From contig NZ_KI912107.1 of NCBI RefSeq assembly GCF_000517085.1, positions 4,151,980 through 4,215,979 on the forward strand: a stretch of 64,000 nt of DNA, written 5' to 3'. The notes under the pieces were generated by a model. The model ran no database searches. It was given only the letters and a program-made list of their open reading frames with translations, and was not told the DNA's origin. The position numbers were made by a program, and so were the translations under genes. Positions 35,187 to 44,936 of this stretch are shown piece after piece (the stretch's first letter is position 1; each line of letters opens with the position of its first letter). This DNA comes from Saccharicrinis fermentans DSM 9555 = JCM 21142. Lineage in GTDB: Bacteria; Bacteroidota; Bacteroidia; Bacteroidales; Marinilabiliaceae.

Positions 35187-36503
35187 ATGAAGTATAAGAA
35201 ATTTAGCAGCTATTTTTTCAATGGTCTATTACTATTTTTAGTTCCACTTGGGTTATTTTCCCAATGCAAAAACGAAGATACTAAATGGATAGATAAAGAA
35301 GAAAGCGAGAATTATGTAGCCAGACACGAATGCTCTTTTGTACAAATTGGAACAAAATTCATTCTGTTCGGAGGAAGAGAATCTGCTCAGAAATTAGATG
35401 TATATGATTATACGTCTAATACCTGGAATACAGGCACAAGTGCCCCTAAGGAGTTTAATCATTTTCAGGCAACTGCCTACGAAGGCTTTGTCTGGGTAGT
35501 TGCAGCTTATAAAACAAATAGTTTTCCAAGCGAAGTACCAGAGGAAAATATCTGGCTCTACTATCCACCCAACAACTGCTGGATACAAGGCCCCGAGATA
35601 CCAAAGGAAAGAAGACGTGGAGGTGCAGGACTGGTTGTTTATAAAGATAAGTTTTATGTATTGGGGGGCAATACAAATGGACATGATGGAGGTTATGTAG
35701 ATTGGTTTGATGAATATGATCCCACAGCCAATACATGGACTGTTTTAGAAAGCGCTTCACAGGCCCGTGATCATTTTCATGCCGCAGTCATTGGAAATAC
35801 ACTCTATGCTGCCGGAGGAAGACAGTCTGGTGGTAAAGGTGGCGTATTTTCGCCCTTACCCGCCCTTGTTGACATTTACAATTTCAACACAAAATCATGG
35901 TCGGTGCTAGACGAACCCTTGCCTACACCCAGAGCCGCTCCCGGCATTATTGTCTACAACAATGAATTGCTAGTAATGGGAGGCGAAGGAGAAGTGTCAG
36001 GCCCTGCTTTTAAACGAGTAGAAGCCTATAACCCATCCACCAAAAAATGGTCACGTAAAGCAGACATGAATTATGCAAGACATGGCACACAAGCTATTCT
36101 TTCTGGGAAAGGCGTTTACATTGCCGCCGGATCACCTGTACGAGGTGGCGGCAGACAAAGAAATATGGAGGTCTATGGTGAAGACAAGCCAGAAGGACAT
36201 GCACTGAGGCCATCAAAACTGAAGGCTCCATCTGAGCTTACAATTCCCGTGGGCTCCACCAAGTCCATCTTACTTAAAAACACCCAAGGTAATACCGGAA
36301 TCTTTATCTCCCAGGCTCAACTGATGGGTACGGATAATGAGCAATTCAAAACAGACATAGATATCAACAACCGTTTAATTAAAAAAGGGAATGACATAGC
36401 ACTAAAAATCAAACACATTGGCCAATTGACAGAACAAGAAGCTACTTTAAAAATCATATACAACGGAAACCAGGAAATGATGATTCACTTGAAAAGTAAG
36501 TGA
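35187..36503 (+). CDS. Secreted kelch-repeat beta-propeller protein
   Basis: A 438-residue protein started at ATG 35187, with a signal peptide that may be lipidated (GLFSQC). About six kelch units span residues 45-330, with typical GG and W landmarks such as FILFGGRESAQKLDVYD, YVLGGNTNG, YAAGGRQSGG and LVMGGEGEVSG. A C-terminal beta domain (about 335-438) resembles a secreted Ig-like/choice-of-anchor module. Kelch propellers can be enzymes such as sialate mutarotase or binding platforms. Flanking by two paralogous hydrolase-like genes suggests action on the same substrate. Function unknown. Confidence 0.75.
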   Translation: MKYKKFSSYFFNGLLLFLVPLGLFSQCKNEDTKWIDKEESENYVARHECSFVQIGTKFILFGGRESAQKLDVYDYTSNTWNTGTSAPKEFNHFQATAYEGFVWVVAAYKTNSFPSEVPEENIWLYYPPNNCWIQGPEIPKERRRGGAGLVVYKDKFYVLGGNTNGHDGGYVDWFDEYDPTANTWTVLESASQARDHFHAAVIGNTLYAAGGRQSGGKGGVFSPLPALVDIYNFNTKSWSVLDEPLPTPRAAPGIIVYNNELLVMGGEGEVSGPAFKRVEAYNPSTKKWSRKADMNYARHGTQAILSGKGVYIAAGSPVRGGGRQRNMEVYGEDKPEGHALRPSKLKAPSELTIPVGSTKSILLKNTQGNTGIFISQAQLMGTDNEQFKTDIDINNRLIKKGNDIALKIKHIGQLTEQEATLKIIYNGNQEMMIHLKSK

Positions 36504-36629
36504 TTAAAAATTTAGAAATAATAAGCAATATCCAATAAATCATTGGCATGGATCAAACATTATTTTTAAATTTATACATTACTTTGTGCTCCAGTTTATT
36601 AAAAAATATACCCATTAAAAAGAAATCGT

Positions 36630-37496
36630 ATGGAAATAAAAAAAATGATTATTGTAGCAATCATTCTCAATGTTGCAGTAGTAAGCAGCTTTGCGCGCCC
36701 CATCTTTGATAAAAAAAAGGACATTTTAATTGCACAATTTGATAGCAAACCAGATCCTGATGATATTCATGCCCAGGCCGCCTTGGGATCCATGCTACTG
36801 CATAAAGATCTAAAAGGAGTAAAATATTACGCTGTAGCAGGTGCGGTTGGCACACAAGGAGGAAAATATATTGATTCAAAAGAGTTGTTCAATATGATCT
36901 TTGGCAATAAATGGACAGATGCACATGCCAATTGGGCATTATCAGTACAAAAAATAACAAATCAGGTAATTCCCATTCTCCAAAAAGGAGGAAAAGTCTG
37001 GGTTCAAGAGGCAGGACAATCTAACATTACAGCAGACTGGGTTCAGGAAGTGTTAAAAACAGTAGCGGCCCAAGTGGTAAAATCAAATGTTTTGGTCGTT
37101 CAGCACAGTAACTGGAATGAAGACAAAACCGACTCCACCGACTTGGCTTATGTAAAAGATAAAACCTCCTATTTTTCATTGGATGATGGAAATGCGCCTA
37201 CCAATGCAGAATGGGGAGATCGTGGTCCATATCCCACACCAGAGTACCGAAATAAGGACAGCAAATGGATGGAGCTGGCAAAATCATCTGTCAACAAAAA
37301 AGCCAGTAAATTATGGGCAACAGCTGAAGACATTATTGCAAACAAATTTCCTGAAGGCTTTCCGGAAGAATGGTCTTACATCCATTACAATGGAGTTGAT
37401 TATTCAGACTGTGTTGAAAACTGGTGGATTTTTAATATAGGTGAACAGGCAAATGACCATACCAAGTTTTGGAACAGGTATGTCATGCAAAAGTAG
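36630..37496 (+). CDS. Secreted nucleoside-hydrolase-like protein, paralogue 2
   Basis: A 288-residue exported protein with a signal ending near SSFARP (residue 23). It opens with IAQFDSKPDPDDIHAQAALG, a good match to the Asp cluster of the nucleoside-hydrolase fold, and contains VQHSNWNE and a C-terminal DYSDCVENWW. The same three landmarks occur in the protein at 34103-35053, so the two are paralogues despite low overall identity. Secretion argues against a nucleoside salvage role. It closes the kelch-centred cluster. Confidence 0.65.
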   Translation: MEIKKMIIVAIILNVAVVSSFARPIFDKKKDILIAQFDSKPDPDDIHAQAALGSMLLHKDLKGVKYYAVAGAVGTQGGKYIDSKELFNMIFGNKWTDAHANWALSVQKITNQVIPILQKGGKVWVQEAGQSNITADWVQEVLKTVAAQVVKSNVLVVQHSNWNEDKTDSTDLAYVKDKTSYFSLDDGNAPTNAEWGDRGPYPTPEYRNKDSKWMELAKSSVNKKASKLWATAEDIIANKFPEGFPEEWSYIHYNGVDYSDCVENWWIFNIGEQANDHTKFWNRYVMQK

Positions 37497-37575
37497 AAAT
37501 GCATTGGGATATCATCTCCACTTCTGCATAACTGTTTCCCGTTTATATGGTAAAAAATAGGTGAAAAAGAGAAGA

Positions 37576-38520
37576 CTAAAATGGCAAATGCTGCAAATCA
37601 ACGTTACCTCCACTTAAAACAACACCTACTTTTTTACCTTTAAAAGCCTCTTTATTGTCCAGAATAACGGCCAAAGAAACAGCACTGGAAGGCTCAACAA
37701 TGATCTTCATGCGCTCCCATATCAGTCGCATGGCTTCAATGGTGGTACTATCTGGAGTGGTGATGATATCATCTACATTTTTTATGATTAATTCATAGTT
37801 AAGTTTCCCCAGTGCGGTTAACAGGCCGTCGGCAATGGTATTGGGATGAAGAGATGGCATACGCTGTTTCTTTTGAAAAGATTGAGCAGCATCGTCAGCT
37901 CCTTGGGGTTCTGCCCCAATCACCTCCATCTCAGGATTTATATATTTAGCAGTAATAGAAGTACCCGCCAACAGCCCACCACCTCCAACAGGTGTCACAA
38001 TAGCATCCAAATCATCTTGCTGTTGTATTAACTCCAAGGCACAGGTACCTTGTCCGGCAATCACCTCTTTTTGGTCATAAGGATGAATCATTTGCGCACC
38101 TGTCTGTTCCAATATTTTTTGCAATGTTTCTTCCCGTGCCTGCAATGTGGGTTCACAAAAAGTAATCAAACCGCCATAACTAACAACTGCTTTCTTTTTA
38201 ATTTCGGGGGCATTTTGTGGCATCACAATATGTGCTTGTGTCTGTCGCAGTTGGGCAGCCAGTGCCAAGGCGGCGGCATGATTGCCTGAAGAATGGGTAG
38301 CAACTCCACTGGCTAGCTCTTCAGCATTTAACGCAAATACGGCATTGCATGCTCCTCTGAATTTAAAAGCCCCCACTTTCTGAAAATTCTCACACTTGAA
38401 AAATATCTCGGCTCCCGTTATCTTATCAATAGCACGACTGGTTAAAACAGGTGTGATATGGGTTTGGGCTTCAATACGCAGGTATGCGTCTTCAATATCT
38501 GAAAAAGTAGGTAAATTCAT
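37576..38520 (-). CDS. PLP-dependent threonine/serine dehydratase or serine racemase
   Basis: A 314-residue fold-type II PLP enzyme. The Schiff-base lysine lies in GAFKFRGACN (Lys53), the substrate loop in SSGNHAAALA and the phosphate-binding glycine loop in VGGGGLLAGT; the C-terminal SGGN contacts the pyridine ring. There is no C-terminal ACT regulatory domain, and the length matches catabolic threonine dehydratases and serine racemases, which cannot be separated by eye. It converts threonine to 2-oxobutyrate or serine to pyruvate or D-serine. It is downstream of the pyrophosphatase gene but behind a terminator, so it is probably transcribed separately. Confidence 0.85.
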   Translation of the reverse strand: MNLPTFSDIEDAYLRIEAQTHITPVLTSRAIDKITGAEIFFKCENFQKVGAFKFRGACNAVFALNAEELASGVATHSSGNHAAALALAAQLRQTQAHIVMPQNAPEIKKKAVVSYGGLITFCEPTLQAREETLQKILEQTGAQMIHPYDQKEVIAGQGTCALELIQQQDDLDAIVTPVGGGGLLAGTSITAKYINPEMEVIGAEPQGADDAAQSFQKKQRMPSLHPNTIADGLLTALGKLNYELIIKNVDDIITTPDSTTIEAMRLIWERMKIIVEPSSAVSLAVILDNKEAFKGKKVGVVLSGGNVDLQHLPF

Positions 38521-38659
38521 GTTGAATCATCTAATTATTATAATAGAAGTTGCAAGATACAATTCCTAGGGTATTAAATGCAAACTGACACCCACAGTAT
38601 TTAAAACTTCACCATGAGAATTAGACGTACAACCGACCTAAAACTTATTGAAATAAAAC

Positions 38660-38722
38660 ATATCACATAAAAAAAATAAAAGAAACCTCCCACAAACTTC
38701 TTTGCATGGTTTGCAGGAGGTT
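38660..38722 (-). terminator. Rho-independent terminator after hppA
   Basis: On the minus strand, AACCTCCTGCAAAC pairs with GTTTGTGGGAGGTT (one mismatch) and a T-rich tail (tttcttttatttttttt) follows. It lies about 120 bases after the hppA stop codon. Confidence 0.8.
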
Positions 38723-38843
38723 CTATAAGCGAGAATAATAAAGACGGTGATACAATCAATGGCTAAATAGTCTTTGCAAGAAAACTCCAAACACTGCGTT
38801 ATTTTCATTTTTGGAACAATCAGCAAAGCACTCGTAGGTCGGA

Positions 38844-41129
38844 TTAAAAGAGGGCAAAAGCAACCGTTAATCCGCTCATTACTACACTTACCATGGTCAT
38901 CAACTTAATTAAGATATTCAACGACGGACCCGAAGTATCTTTAAATGGGTCACCTACAGTATCACCCACAACACCAGCCTTGTGAGCATCACTACCTTTT
39001 CCACCATAATTTCCTTTCTCAATAAACTTTTTCGCATTATCCCAAGCCCCACCCGCATTATTCAGAAATATAGCTAAGGTAAAGCCGGTGGTCAAGCCTC
39101 CCATTAAAAGTCCAATGACACCTGCAACACCAAATACTAATCCCACTGCAATAGGAACAATAATAGCCAATAAAGATGGCAATAGCATTTCTTGCTGAGC
39201 CCCTTTGGTGGAGATAGCCACGCACTTGGCATAATCAGGCGTGCCTGTACCCTCAAGAATACCAGGTATTTCTTTAAACTGACGGCGAACCTCATCAACC
39301 ATTGAACCAGCAGCACGCCCCACCGCTTTCATGGTCATAGCACAAAAAACGAAAGCCATCATAGCTCCAATAAACAAACCTGCTAATAATAAAGGGTTAA
39401 ATAACGACAAGTCGTAAAAAGAGGAGAAGTCTTTCAATGTGGCCTCTGAAATAACCACAGCTTTAATGCCCTCACCTACCTGAGTCGACGAGTCCAGCAC
39501 AAATTGAATGGAGTTTTGAACAACGGTATCTCCTTCGTTAAGGCCTCGTTTAAGCCATATTTTAATTTCTTCCATATAAGCAGCCATCAATGCCATTGCG
39601 GTTAAAGCGGCCGATCCAATGGCAAAACCTTTACCAGTAGCGGCCGTGGTATTACCCAGCATATCAAGCGCATCCGTTCTCTCACGCACTTCTTTCGGAA
39701 GGTTAGACATTTCTGCATTACCCCCGGCATTATCAGCAATGGGTCCAAATGCATCGGTAGCCAATGTGATACCCAAAGTAGATAACATACCCACGGCTGC
39801 AAATCCAATACCGTAAACCCCTTCGGCAAAGTTATCAAAGCCTCCGGCAAAGCCAAAGGAAGCAATAATACCGCCTACAATTGTAACCACTGGAATCCAT
39901 GTGGAATACATACCTACTGCCACACCATCAATAATAGTGGTGGCAGGCCCCTGTTGTGCTTGCCTAGCTATGCCCTGTGTGGGCTTATATCCATCTGAGG
40001 TATAATATTCTGTTGCCTGACCAATGATTACCCCAGCCACCAGGCCAGATACCACCGCACCAAAAATACCCCAAGTGATCCAATCCAATGCAGCCATTCC
40101 TGCGATAGCTGCCAATATTAAAACAGAACTACCTCCCGTTCCAATGAGTAAAGAATTTAAAAGACTTTTAGCATTGGCATCTTCTTTTGTTTGAACCATA
40201 AAGATACCCACAATGGAGAGTACAATACCAATAGCGGCCACCAACATGGGAGCAATCACTTTTCCTGACATGTCAGCACCAGTATTATTCACGGTCAGGG
40301 CGGCACCCAAGGCAGCTGTAGCTAGTATAGAACCACAATATGATTCATACAGGTCGGCTCCCATTCCGGCCACATCACCCACGTTATCACCCACGTTATC
40401 AGCAATGGTGGCTGGATTCCGCGGGTCATCCTCTGGAATGCCAGCTTCCACCTTACCCACCAAGTCGGCCCCCACATCGGCTGCTTTGGTATAAATACCA
40501 CCTCCCACACGGGCAAAAAGAGCCTGTGTAGAAGCTCCCATACCAAAGGTTAACATAGTGGCAGTTACTTCTAATAATTTTTGAGATTCATCCATCCCTT
40601 GATGAACCAAATCAAGACCTAAAAATTGAAAACCATTGGCCATATGCTCAGTCGTGTACACAAATTTTGTTAATATCACATACCATAGCGAAATATCTAA
40701 CAAACCAAAACCTACCACTACCAGTCCCATCACTGCGCCACTTCTAAAAGCCACCTTAAGTCCCTTGTTCAGCGATTCCGAAGCTCCCTGTGCAGTACGT
40801 GCAGAAGCAAATGTGGCAGTCTTCATTCCTAAAAATCCACAGAGTCCCGAGAAAAAGCCTCCGGTCAAAAAAGCGATGGGTACAAAAGGATTTTGAACAC
40901 CCATGTAAGCAAGGACAGTCAATATTACCAACAATACAAGAAAAACAATTCCAACAACTTTATATTGCCGCGATAAGTAAGCCATTGCACCATCTCTTAC
41001 ATATTGAGCAATTTCTTTCATCTTGTCTGTCCCTTCTGAACTTTTCATCATAGTTCTAAAAAAGAACCAGGCAAACACCAGTGCCACCACTGAGGCGACA
41101 GGTACGATCCAAAATAATTGTGTAATCAT
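38844..41129 (-). CDS. hppA: Membrane-bound ion-pumping pyrophosphatase, K+-dependent type
   Basis: A 761-residue membrane pyrophosphatase with about 16 hydrophobic segments that couples PPi hydrolysis to H+ and/or Na+ export. I start it at ATG 41129 (MITQLFWIVPV); the frame extends upstream without sense. Active-site motifs DVGADLVGK, EDDPRNPATIADNVGDNVGD and the C-terminal KAGVVGDTVGDPFKDTSGPS are intact. The segment GNTTAATGKGFA has Ala rather than Lys at the position that decides K+ dependence, so this is the K+-requiring class. Characterised Bacteroides enzymes of this class can pump both Na+ and H+; the ion here cannot be fixed by eye. Confidence 0.95.
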   Translation of the reverse strand: MITQLFWIVPVASVVALVFAWFFFRTMMKSSEGTDKMKEIAQYVRDGAMAYLSRQYKVVGIVFLVLLVILTVLAYMGVQNPFVPIAFLTGGFFSGLCGFLGMKTATFASARTAQGASESLNKGLKVAFRSGAVMGLVVVGFGLLDISLWYVILTKFVYTTEHMANGFQFLGLDLVHQGMDESQKLLEVTATMLTFGMGASTQALFARVGGGIYTKAADVGADLVGKVEAGIPEDDPRNPATIADNVGDNVGDVAGMGADLYESYCGSILATAALGAALTVNNTGADMSGKVIAPMLVAAIGIVLSIVGIFMVQTKEDANAKSLLNSLLIGTGGSSVLILAAIAGMAALDWITWGIFGAVVSGLVAGVIIGQATEYYTSDGYKPTQGIARQAQQGPATTIIDGVAVGMYSTWIPVVTIVGGIIASFGFAGGFDNFAEGVYGIGFAAVGMLSTLGITLATDAFGPIADNAGGNAEMSNLPKEVRERTDALDMLGNTTAATGKGFAIGSAALTAMALMAAYMEEIKIWLKRGLNEGDTVVQNSIQFVLDSSTQVGEGIKAVVISEATLKDFSSFYDLSLFNPLLLAGLFIGAMMAFVFCAMTMKAVGRAAGSMVDEVRRQFKEIPGILEGTGTPDYAKCVAISTKGAQQEMLLPSLLAIIVPIAVGLVFGVAGVIGLLMGGLTTGFTLAIFLNNAGGAWDNAKKFIEKGNYGGKGSDAHKAGVVGDTVGDPFKDTSGPSLNILIKLMTMVSVVMSGLTVAFALF

Positions 41130-41250
41130 AATAATAGTAGATTTAATTTGTGTTTGATTTATATGAGTAGAAAATTTTATAATCAAAAATAAAATCAACA
41201 AAAATCAAAACGAAAGCTCCCATTAGAGCCTTTCAGCTAAATTCCTGGAT

Positions 41251-41285
41251 AAACACCTAAGGAATTAAGGGATTTTCAGGTGTTT
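41251..41285. other. Hairpin in the divergent hppA/antiporter gap
   Basis: AAACACCT (41251-41258) and AGGTGTTT (41278-41285) form a perfect 8-bp stem. Because the flanking genes diverge it is not an ordinary terminator; it could be a leader structure of hppA or an operator. The rest of the 315-base gap shows no gene. Confidence 0.45.
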
Positions 41286-41409
41286 GCTTTTCCAATGCTC
41301 AATATAATAAAAATTAAAGCTCGTTATTCTGATATTTGGCATTTTAATGTAGATTGAATAAAGATAGGAAATGATATATAAGGAAGGAAACCTTAAAATT
41401 ATAAAAGAG

Positions 41410-41417
41410 TATCTTTG
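41410..41417 (+). promoter_or_regulatory. -7 promoter element of the antiporter gene
   Basis: TAtcTTTG 28 bases before the start codon at 41445 matches the Bacteroidota -7 consensus. No clear -33 box lies at the right distance. Confidence 0.5.
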
Positions 41418-41444
41418 CCATGAAAAACTTTTAATCTATTACGA

Positions 41445-42641
41445 ATGGGCATTTACGAATTATTTTTTCATACTTGGTATGGAGGTCTGGTATTGATGGT
41501 CATTTCATCTATCATCATGGCTAAAGCGTGTGATGTATTTGAGGCATCATCTGATTATTTAGGAAGAAACCTCAGCGAGGGTGTTAAAGGAGCAACGATC
41601 AATGCCATCGGTTCTTCTATGCCAGAACTACTTACAACGGTATTTTTTTTGGCTTTGGCCAGTCGTCAGCATCTAGGGCGCGATTTAGCTGCCAGTGTTG
41701 GTGGCAATACGGGTTCGGCCATTTTTAATAGTATTGTCATTCCCATGCTAGTGATATGGATTGTAATTGCTACAATTGCCGGAGTAAAAGGAATTAAAAT
41801 TGCCAAAAAAGTGGTTTTACGGGATGGCCTTTTTTTGATCGCCGCTGAACTAATTTTACTGGTCCTTTTATCAAGTGATTACATCACCCAATGGCATGGA
41901 TGGGTATTTACCATGTTCTATCTGGTGTATTTGTCTTACACCTTGTTATCCATGAAAAAGGATCTTCATAAAAAGGAGATAATTCATTTTAAAGCCGAAA
42001 ATTGGTACACCCATTTTCAGCTAAAGCACAACAAGGGAAGAACAGGTCGCAGTTGGCTGTTACTGTTGGGCTCTACAGCTATCATAGCGCTTACCTGTGC
42101 CGGCTTGGTGGAAAGCTGTATCGGAATGGCCGACGCCATGAAAATAAATCCGTTATTTATTGCACTGGTATTGGTTGCGGCTGCCAGCAGTGTTCCGGAC
42201 ACCATCATCTCCATTAAAGATGGCAAAAAGGGAAATTACGACGATGCGCTCTCTAATGTACTGGGATCTAACATCTTTGATATAACCATTAGCATGGGTC
42301 TGCCTTTGGCTATTTACCTTTTGGTTACTGGGCAAAGGATTGACTTTAGAGCTGCAGGCCCAACTTTAATTGATATTCGTATCATGTTGGTTGTGGTAAC
42401 CATCATTACCATGGCTGTATTTTATTTTTCTAAAGAACTTAAAAAGAGACATGTGTTATATTTGCTTATCTTATACTTGATATTTATACTATACGCTATA
42501 GGTGCTGCATCCTATGGTGCGGGAGGTGACGATATGCTAGCCCAATGGGCAGGAGCGTTTATCGATTTCCTGAATAAGAAAGGTGGCATAAGTGATAGCC
42601 TGCAAAAAGTGGCCAATGGCATTACCTCCGGATGGAGGTGA
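41445..42641 (+). CDS. Sodium/calcium exchanger-family antiporter
   Basis: A 398-residue inner-membrane protein of the Ca2+/cation antiporter superfamily. The two inverted alpha repeats are visible: alpha-1 GSSMPELLTT (near residue 58) with GGNTGSAIFNSI, and alpha-2 ASSVPDTIISI...NVLGSNIFDITISMGLP (near residue 247). Ten or so hydrophobic segments surround a cytoplasmic loop (about 170-200). It should exchange Na+ or H+ for Ca2+ or a related cation. It is followed by a 240-base gap and dnaG. Confidence 0.88.
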   Translation: MGIYELFFHTWYGGLVLMVISSIIMAKACDVFEASSDYLGRNLSEGVKGATINAIGSSMPELLTTVFFLALASRQHLGRDLAASVGGNTGSAIFNSIVIPMLVIWIVIATIAGVKGIKIAKKVVLRDGLFLIAAELILLVLLSSDYITQWHGWVFTMFYLVYLSYTLLSMKKDLHKKEIIHFKAENWYTHFQLKHNKGRTGRSWLLLLGSTAIIALTCAGLVESCIGMADAMKINPLFIALVLVAAASSVPDTIISIKDGKKGNYDDALSNVLGSNIFDITISMGLPLAIYLLVTGQRIDFRAAGPTLIDIRIMLVVVTIITMAVFYFSKELKKRHVLYLLILYLIFILYAIGAASYGAGGDDMLAQWAGAFIDFLNKKGGISDSLQKVANGITSGWR

Positions 42642-42882
42642 TGATTTCATCATAGGTGCTGGTACAGAGTGCTTATCTCCCTATCTTTAAACAACAAAAA
42701 AATTACTTTTGCACCCATTGGACAGGCCTGACAAGGGATGTAAATAAAACTTCCGGATGCTTCACTGCCTCAACTCAATTAAACCGCGATGCAATGTTTA
42801 TAACTAAGGCGACATACAGCAACACTTTGTCCAATCAATTTTTATCTTTGTGTTTCTCATTTTTTAGAAGGGTAACATTTCA

Positions 42883-44841
42883 ATGATCGATCAAAATACA
42901 GTTGATAGAATAGTAGAGACTTCGCAGGCGAACATAGTAGATGTGGTATCTGAATTTGTGACACTGCGAAAAAGAGGGATTAATTACCTGGGAAACTGTC
43001 CGTTTCACAATGAGAAGACTCCTTCTTTTACGGTATCACCCCACAAAGGTATTTATAAATGCTTCGGCTGCGGAAAGGGCGGAAATGCAGTAAACTTTGT
43101 GATGGATGTGGAGCAGATTTCTTTCATCGACGCCATCAAGCAGTTGGGTAAGAAATTCCATATTCACATAGAGGAAGTGGAGCTGAGTCCGGAACAGCAG
43201 CAGGTAAAAAATGACCGGGAGAGTATGATGGCTGTATCCGGCTTTGCACAAAAATTTTTCACGAACCAGTTGCTCAAGTCTGACGAAGGGCGCTCGGTAG
43301 GACTGTCTTACCTTCGCAGTCGTGGTTTTCGGGATGATATTATACAAAAATTCGAACTGGGTTATTCGCCCGAAGCCAAGACTGCCTTAACCGACGAGGC
43401 ACTTAAGAACAGCTATAAACTTGAGTTCCTGGAAAAAGCAGGTCTCACCATTGTGCGAGACAATTATAAAGCCGATCGCTTTAGAGGCAGAGTAATTTTT
43501 CCCATACACAGTATTTCGGGCAAGCCAACAGCATTTGGCGGACGTGTTCTAAAGACCGATAAAAAAACTGCCAAATACCTCAACTCACCGGAATCCGAGA
43601 TTTATCATAAAAGTAGAATTCTCTATGGTATTTTTCATGCAAAAACTGAAATCACCAAAAAAGACCGATGTTTTTTGGTGGAGGGTTATACAGATGTAAT
43701 CTCGTTTCACCAGGCAGGGATCACCAATGTGGTGGCATCGTCAGGGACTGCATTAACAGTGGATCAGATAAGACTGATAGCCCGCTTTACACCCAATATC
43801 ACAATTATTTATGATGGTGATCCAGCGGGAATCAAAGCCTCGCTACGAGGAATTGACCTTGTTTTAGAGCAGGGAATGAATGTAAAAGTGCTCTTGCTTC
43901 CCGAGGGTGAGGATCCTGATTCTTTTTCCAAGAGTCGCAGTGCTGAAGAGCTACAAGCCTATATTACCAAACACGAGGGTGACTTTATCAAGTTTAAAAC
44001 AGGTCTTCTTTTAAAGGATGCCGAAAACGACCCGGTAAAACGTGCCGGTCTATTGCAAGATATTGTAAAAACCATTTCTGTAATCCCCGATGCCATCGTA
44101 CGGGGCGAATATGTGAAGGAATGCAGTGCATTAATGAACGTTACAGAACAGGTACTCTATAATGAGATAGCTAAGCTCACAAAAAAAAGCAGAGAAGAAA
44201 AGTATAGAGGTAATACGCCCAGTATTCAGGTGCCTCAAGTGCCGAGTTCTCCAACAGCTAGTCCGGCTTTCACTACACTGAATCTCTTTGAGGAGGAAGA
44301 GAAAGAACTAATCCGTTTTATGATAAAATACGGTGATATTCAAATGGTGGAGGTGGAAGAGGGAAAAGAAGAAGAGGAAGAGGAAATTACTGTGGGAGAT
44401 TATATCCTGGAACAACTGAGAGAAGATGAGTTGGAATGTGAAAACCCCCTGTATAATAAAATACTGAAGCTATACGAAGAAAATAAGAAAAAAAAGGGTT
44501 TTCAGGCTGTTAAGTTTTTTGTAAGTCATATGGAACAGGATGTAAGTAGGTTGGCTACCGATTTGTTGAGCAAGGAGTATCCGCTAAGCAAGATTCATCA
44601 ACGGTTTGGGGCTGGTGATCTGGATGAGGCTAGTATCCTAGATAGGTTGGTTCCTAAAGTAGTCAACGAACTGAAATTGAAGAAAGTTAAAGCATTGATA
44701 GATAAGTATAGGAACGAACTGAAATTAGCAGAACAAAAGGAGGATGGAGAAAAAATGATAGAAATTATGCAAACCATGGTCCGTTTGCAACAGTTACAAT
44801 CACTATTATCTAAAGAATTGGGGGATAGAACGATTGTATAA
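42883..44841 (+). CDS. dnaG: DNA primase
   Basis: A 652-residue replicative primase. The N-terminal zinc ribbon shows CPFHNEKTPSFTVSPHKG and then CFGCGKGG. The RNA-polymerase core with TOPRIM domain has FLVEGYTDVISFHQAG (acidic Glu), SSGTALT and IIYDGDPAGIKA (DxD-like metal site). The C-terminal helicase-binding region (from about 470) is highly charged, with an acidic Glu run near residue 490. RNA primers made by it start Okazaki fragments together with DnaB. A -7 element TAtcTTTG lies at 42843-42850, about 30 bases upstream of the start. Confidence 0.96.
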   Translation: MIDQNTVDRIVETSQANIVDVVSEFVTLRKRGINYLGNCPFHNEKTPSFTVSPHKGIYKCFGCGKGGNAVNFVMDVEQISFIDAIKQLGKKFHIHIEEVELSPEQQQVKNDRESMMAVSGFAQKFFTNQLLKSDEGRSVGLSYLRSRGFRDDIIQKFELGYSPEAKTALTDEALKNSYKLEFLEKAGLTIVRDNYKADRFRGRVIFPIHSISGKPTAFGGRVLKTDKKTAKYLNSPESEIYHKSRILYGIFHAKTEITKKDRCFLVEGYTDVISFHQAGITNVVASSGTALTVDQIRLIARFTPNITIIYDGDPAGIKASLRGIDLVLEQGMNVKVLLLPEGEDPDSFSKSRSAEELQAYITKHEGDFIKFKTGLLLKDAENDPVKRAGLLQDIVKTISVIPDAIVRGEYVKECSALMNVTEQVLYNEIAKLTKKSREEKYRGNTPSIQVPQVPSSPTASPAFTTLNLFEEEEKELIRFMIKYGDIQMVEVEEGKEEEEEEITVGDYILEQLREDELECENPLYNKILKLYEENKKKKGFQAVKFFVSHMEQDVSRLATDLLSKEYPLSKIHQRFGAGDLDEASILDRLVPKVVNELKLKKVKALIDKYRNELKLAEQKEDGEKMIEIMQTMVRLQQLQSLLSKELGDRTIV

Positions 44842-44936
44842 ATTACGTGAAAGAGAAGTTTAAACCAATAAAAATAGGGATCCCGGTTTGCCAAAGATAG
44901 GCGTTCCCTTGTTTCAAAATATTTTATCAAATAAGC

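Noticed and set aside
42656-42886. 76-codon frame between the antiporter and dnaG
   Set aside because: No recognisable motif, and it runs over the dnaG promoter region and start. A TActTTTG at 42704-42711 could be a distal promoter but lacks a -33 box.
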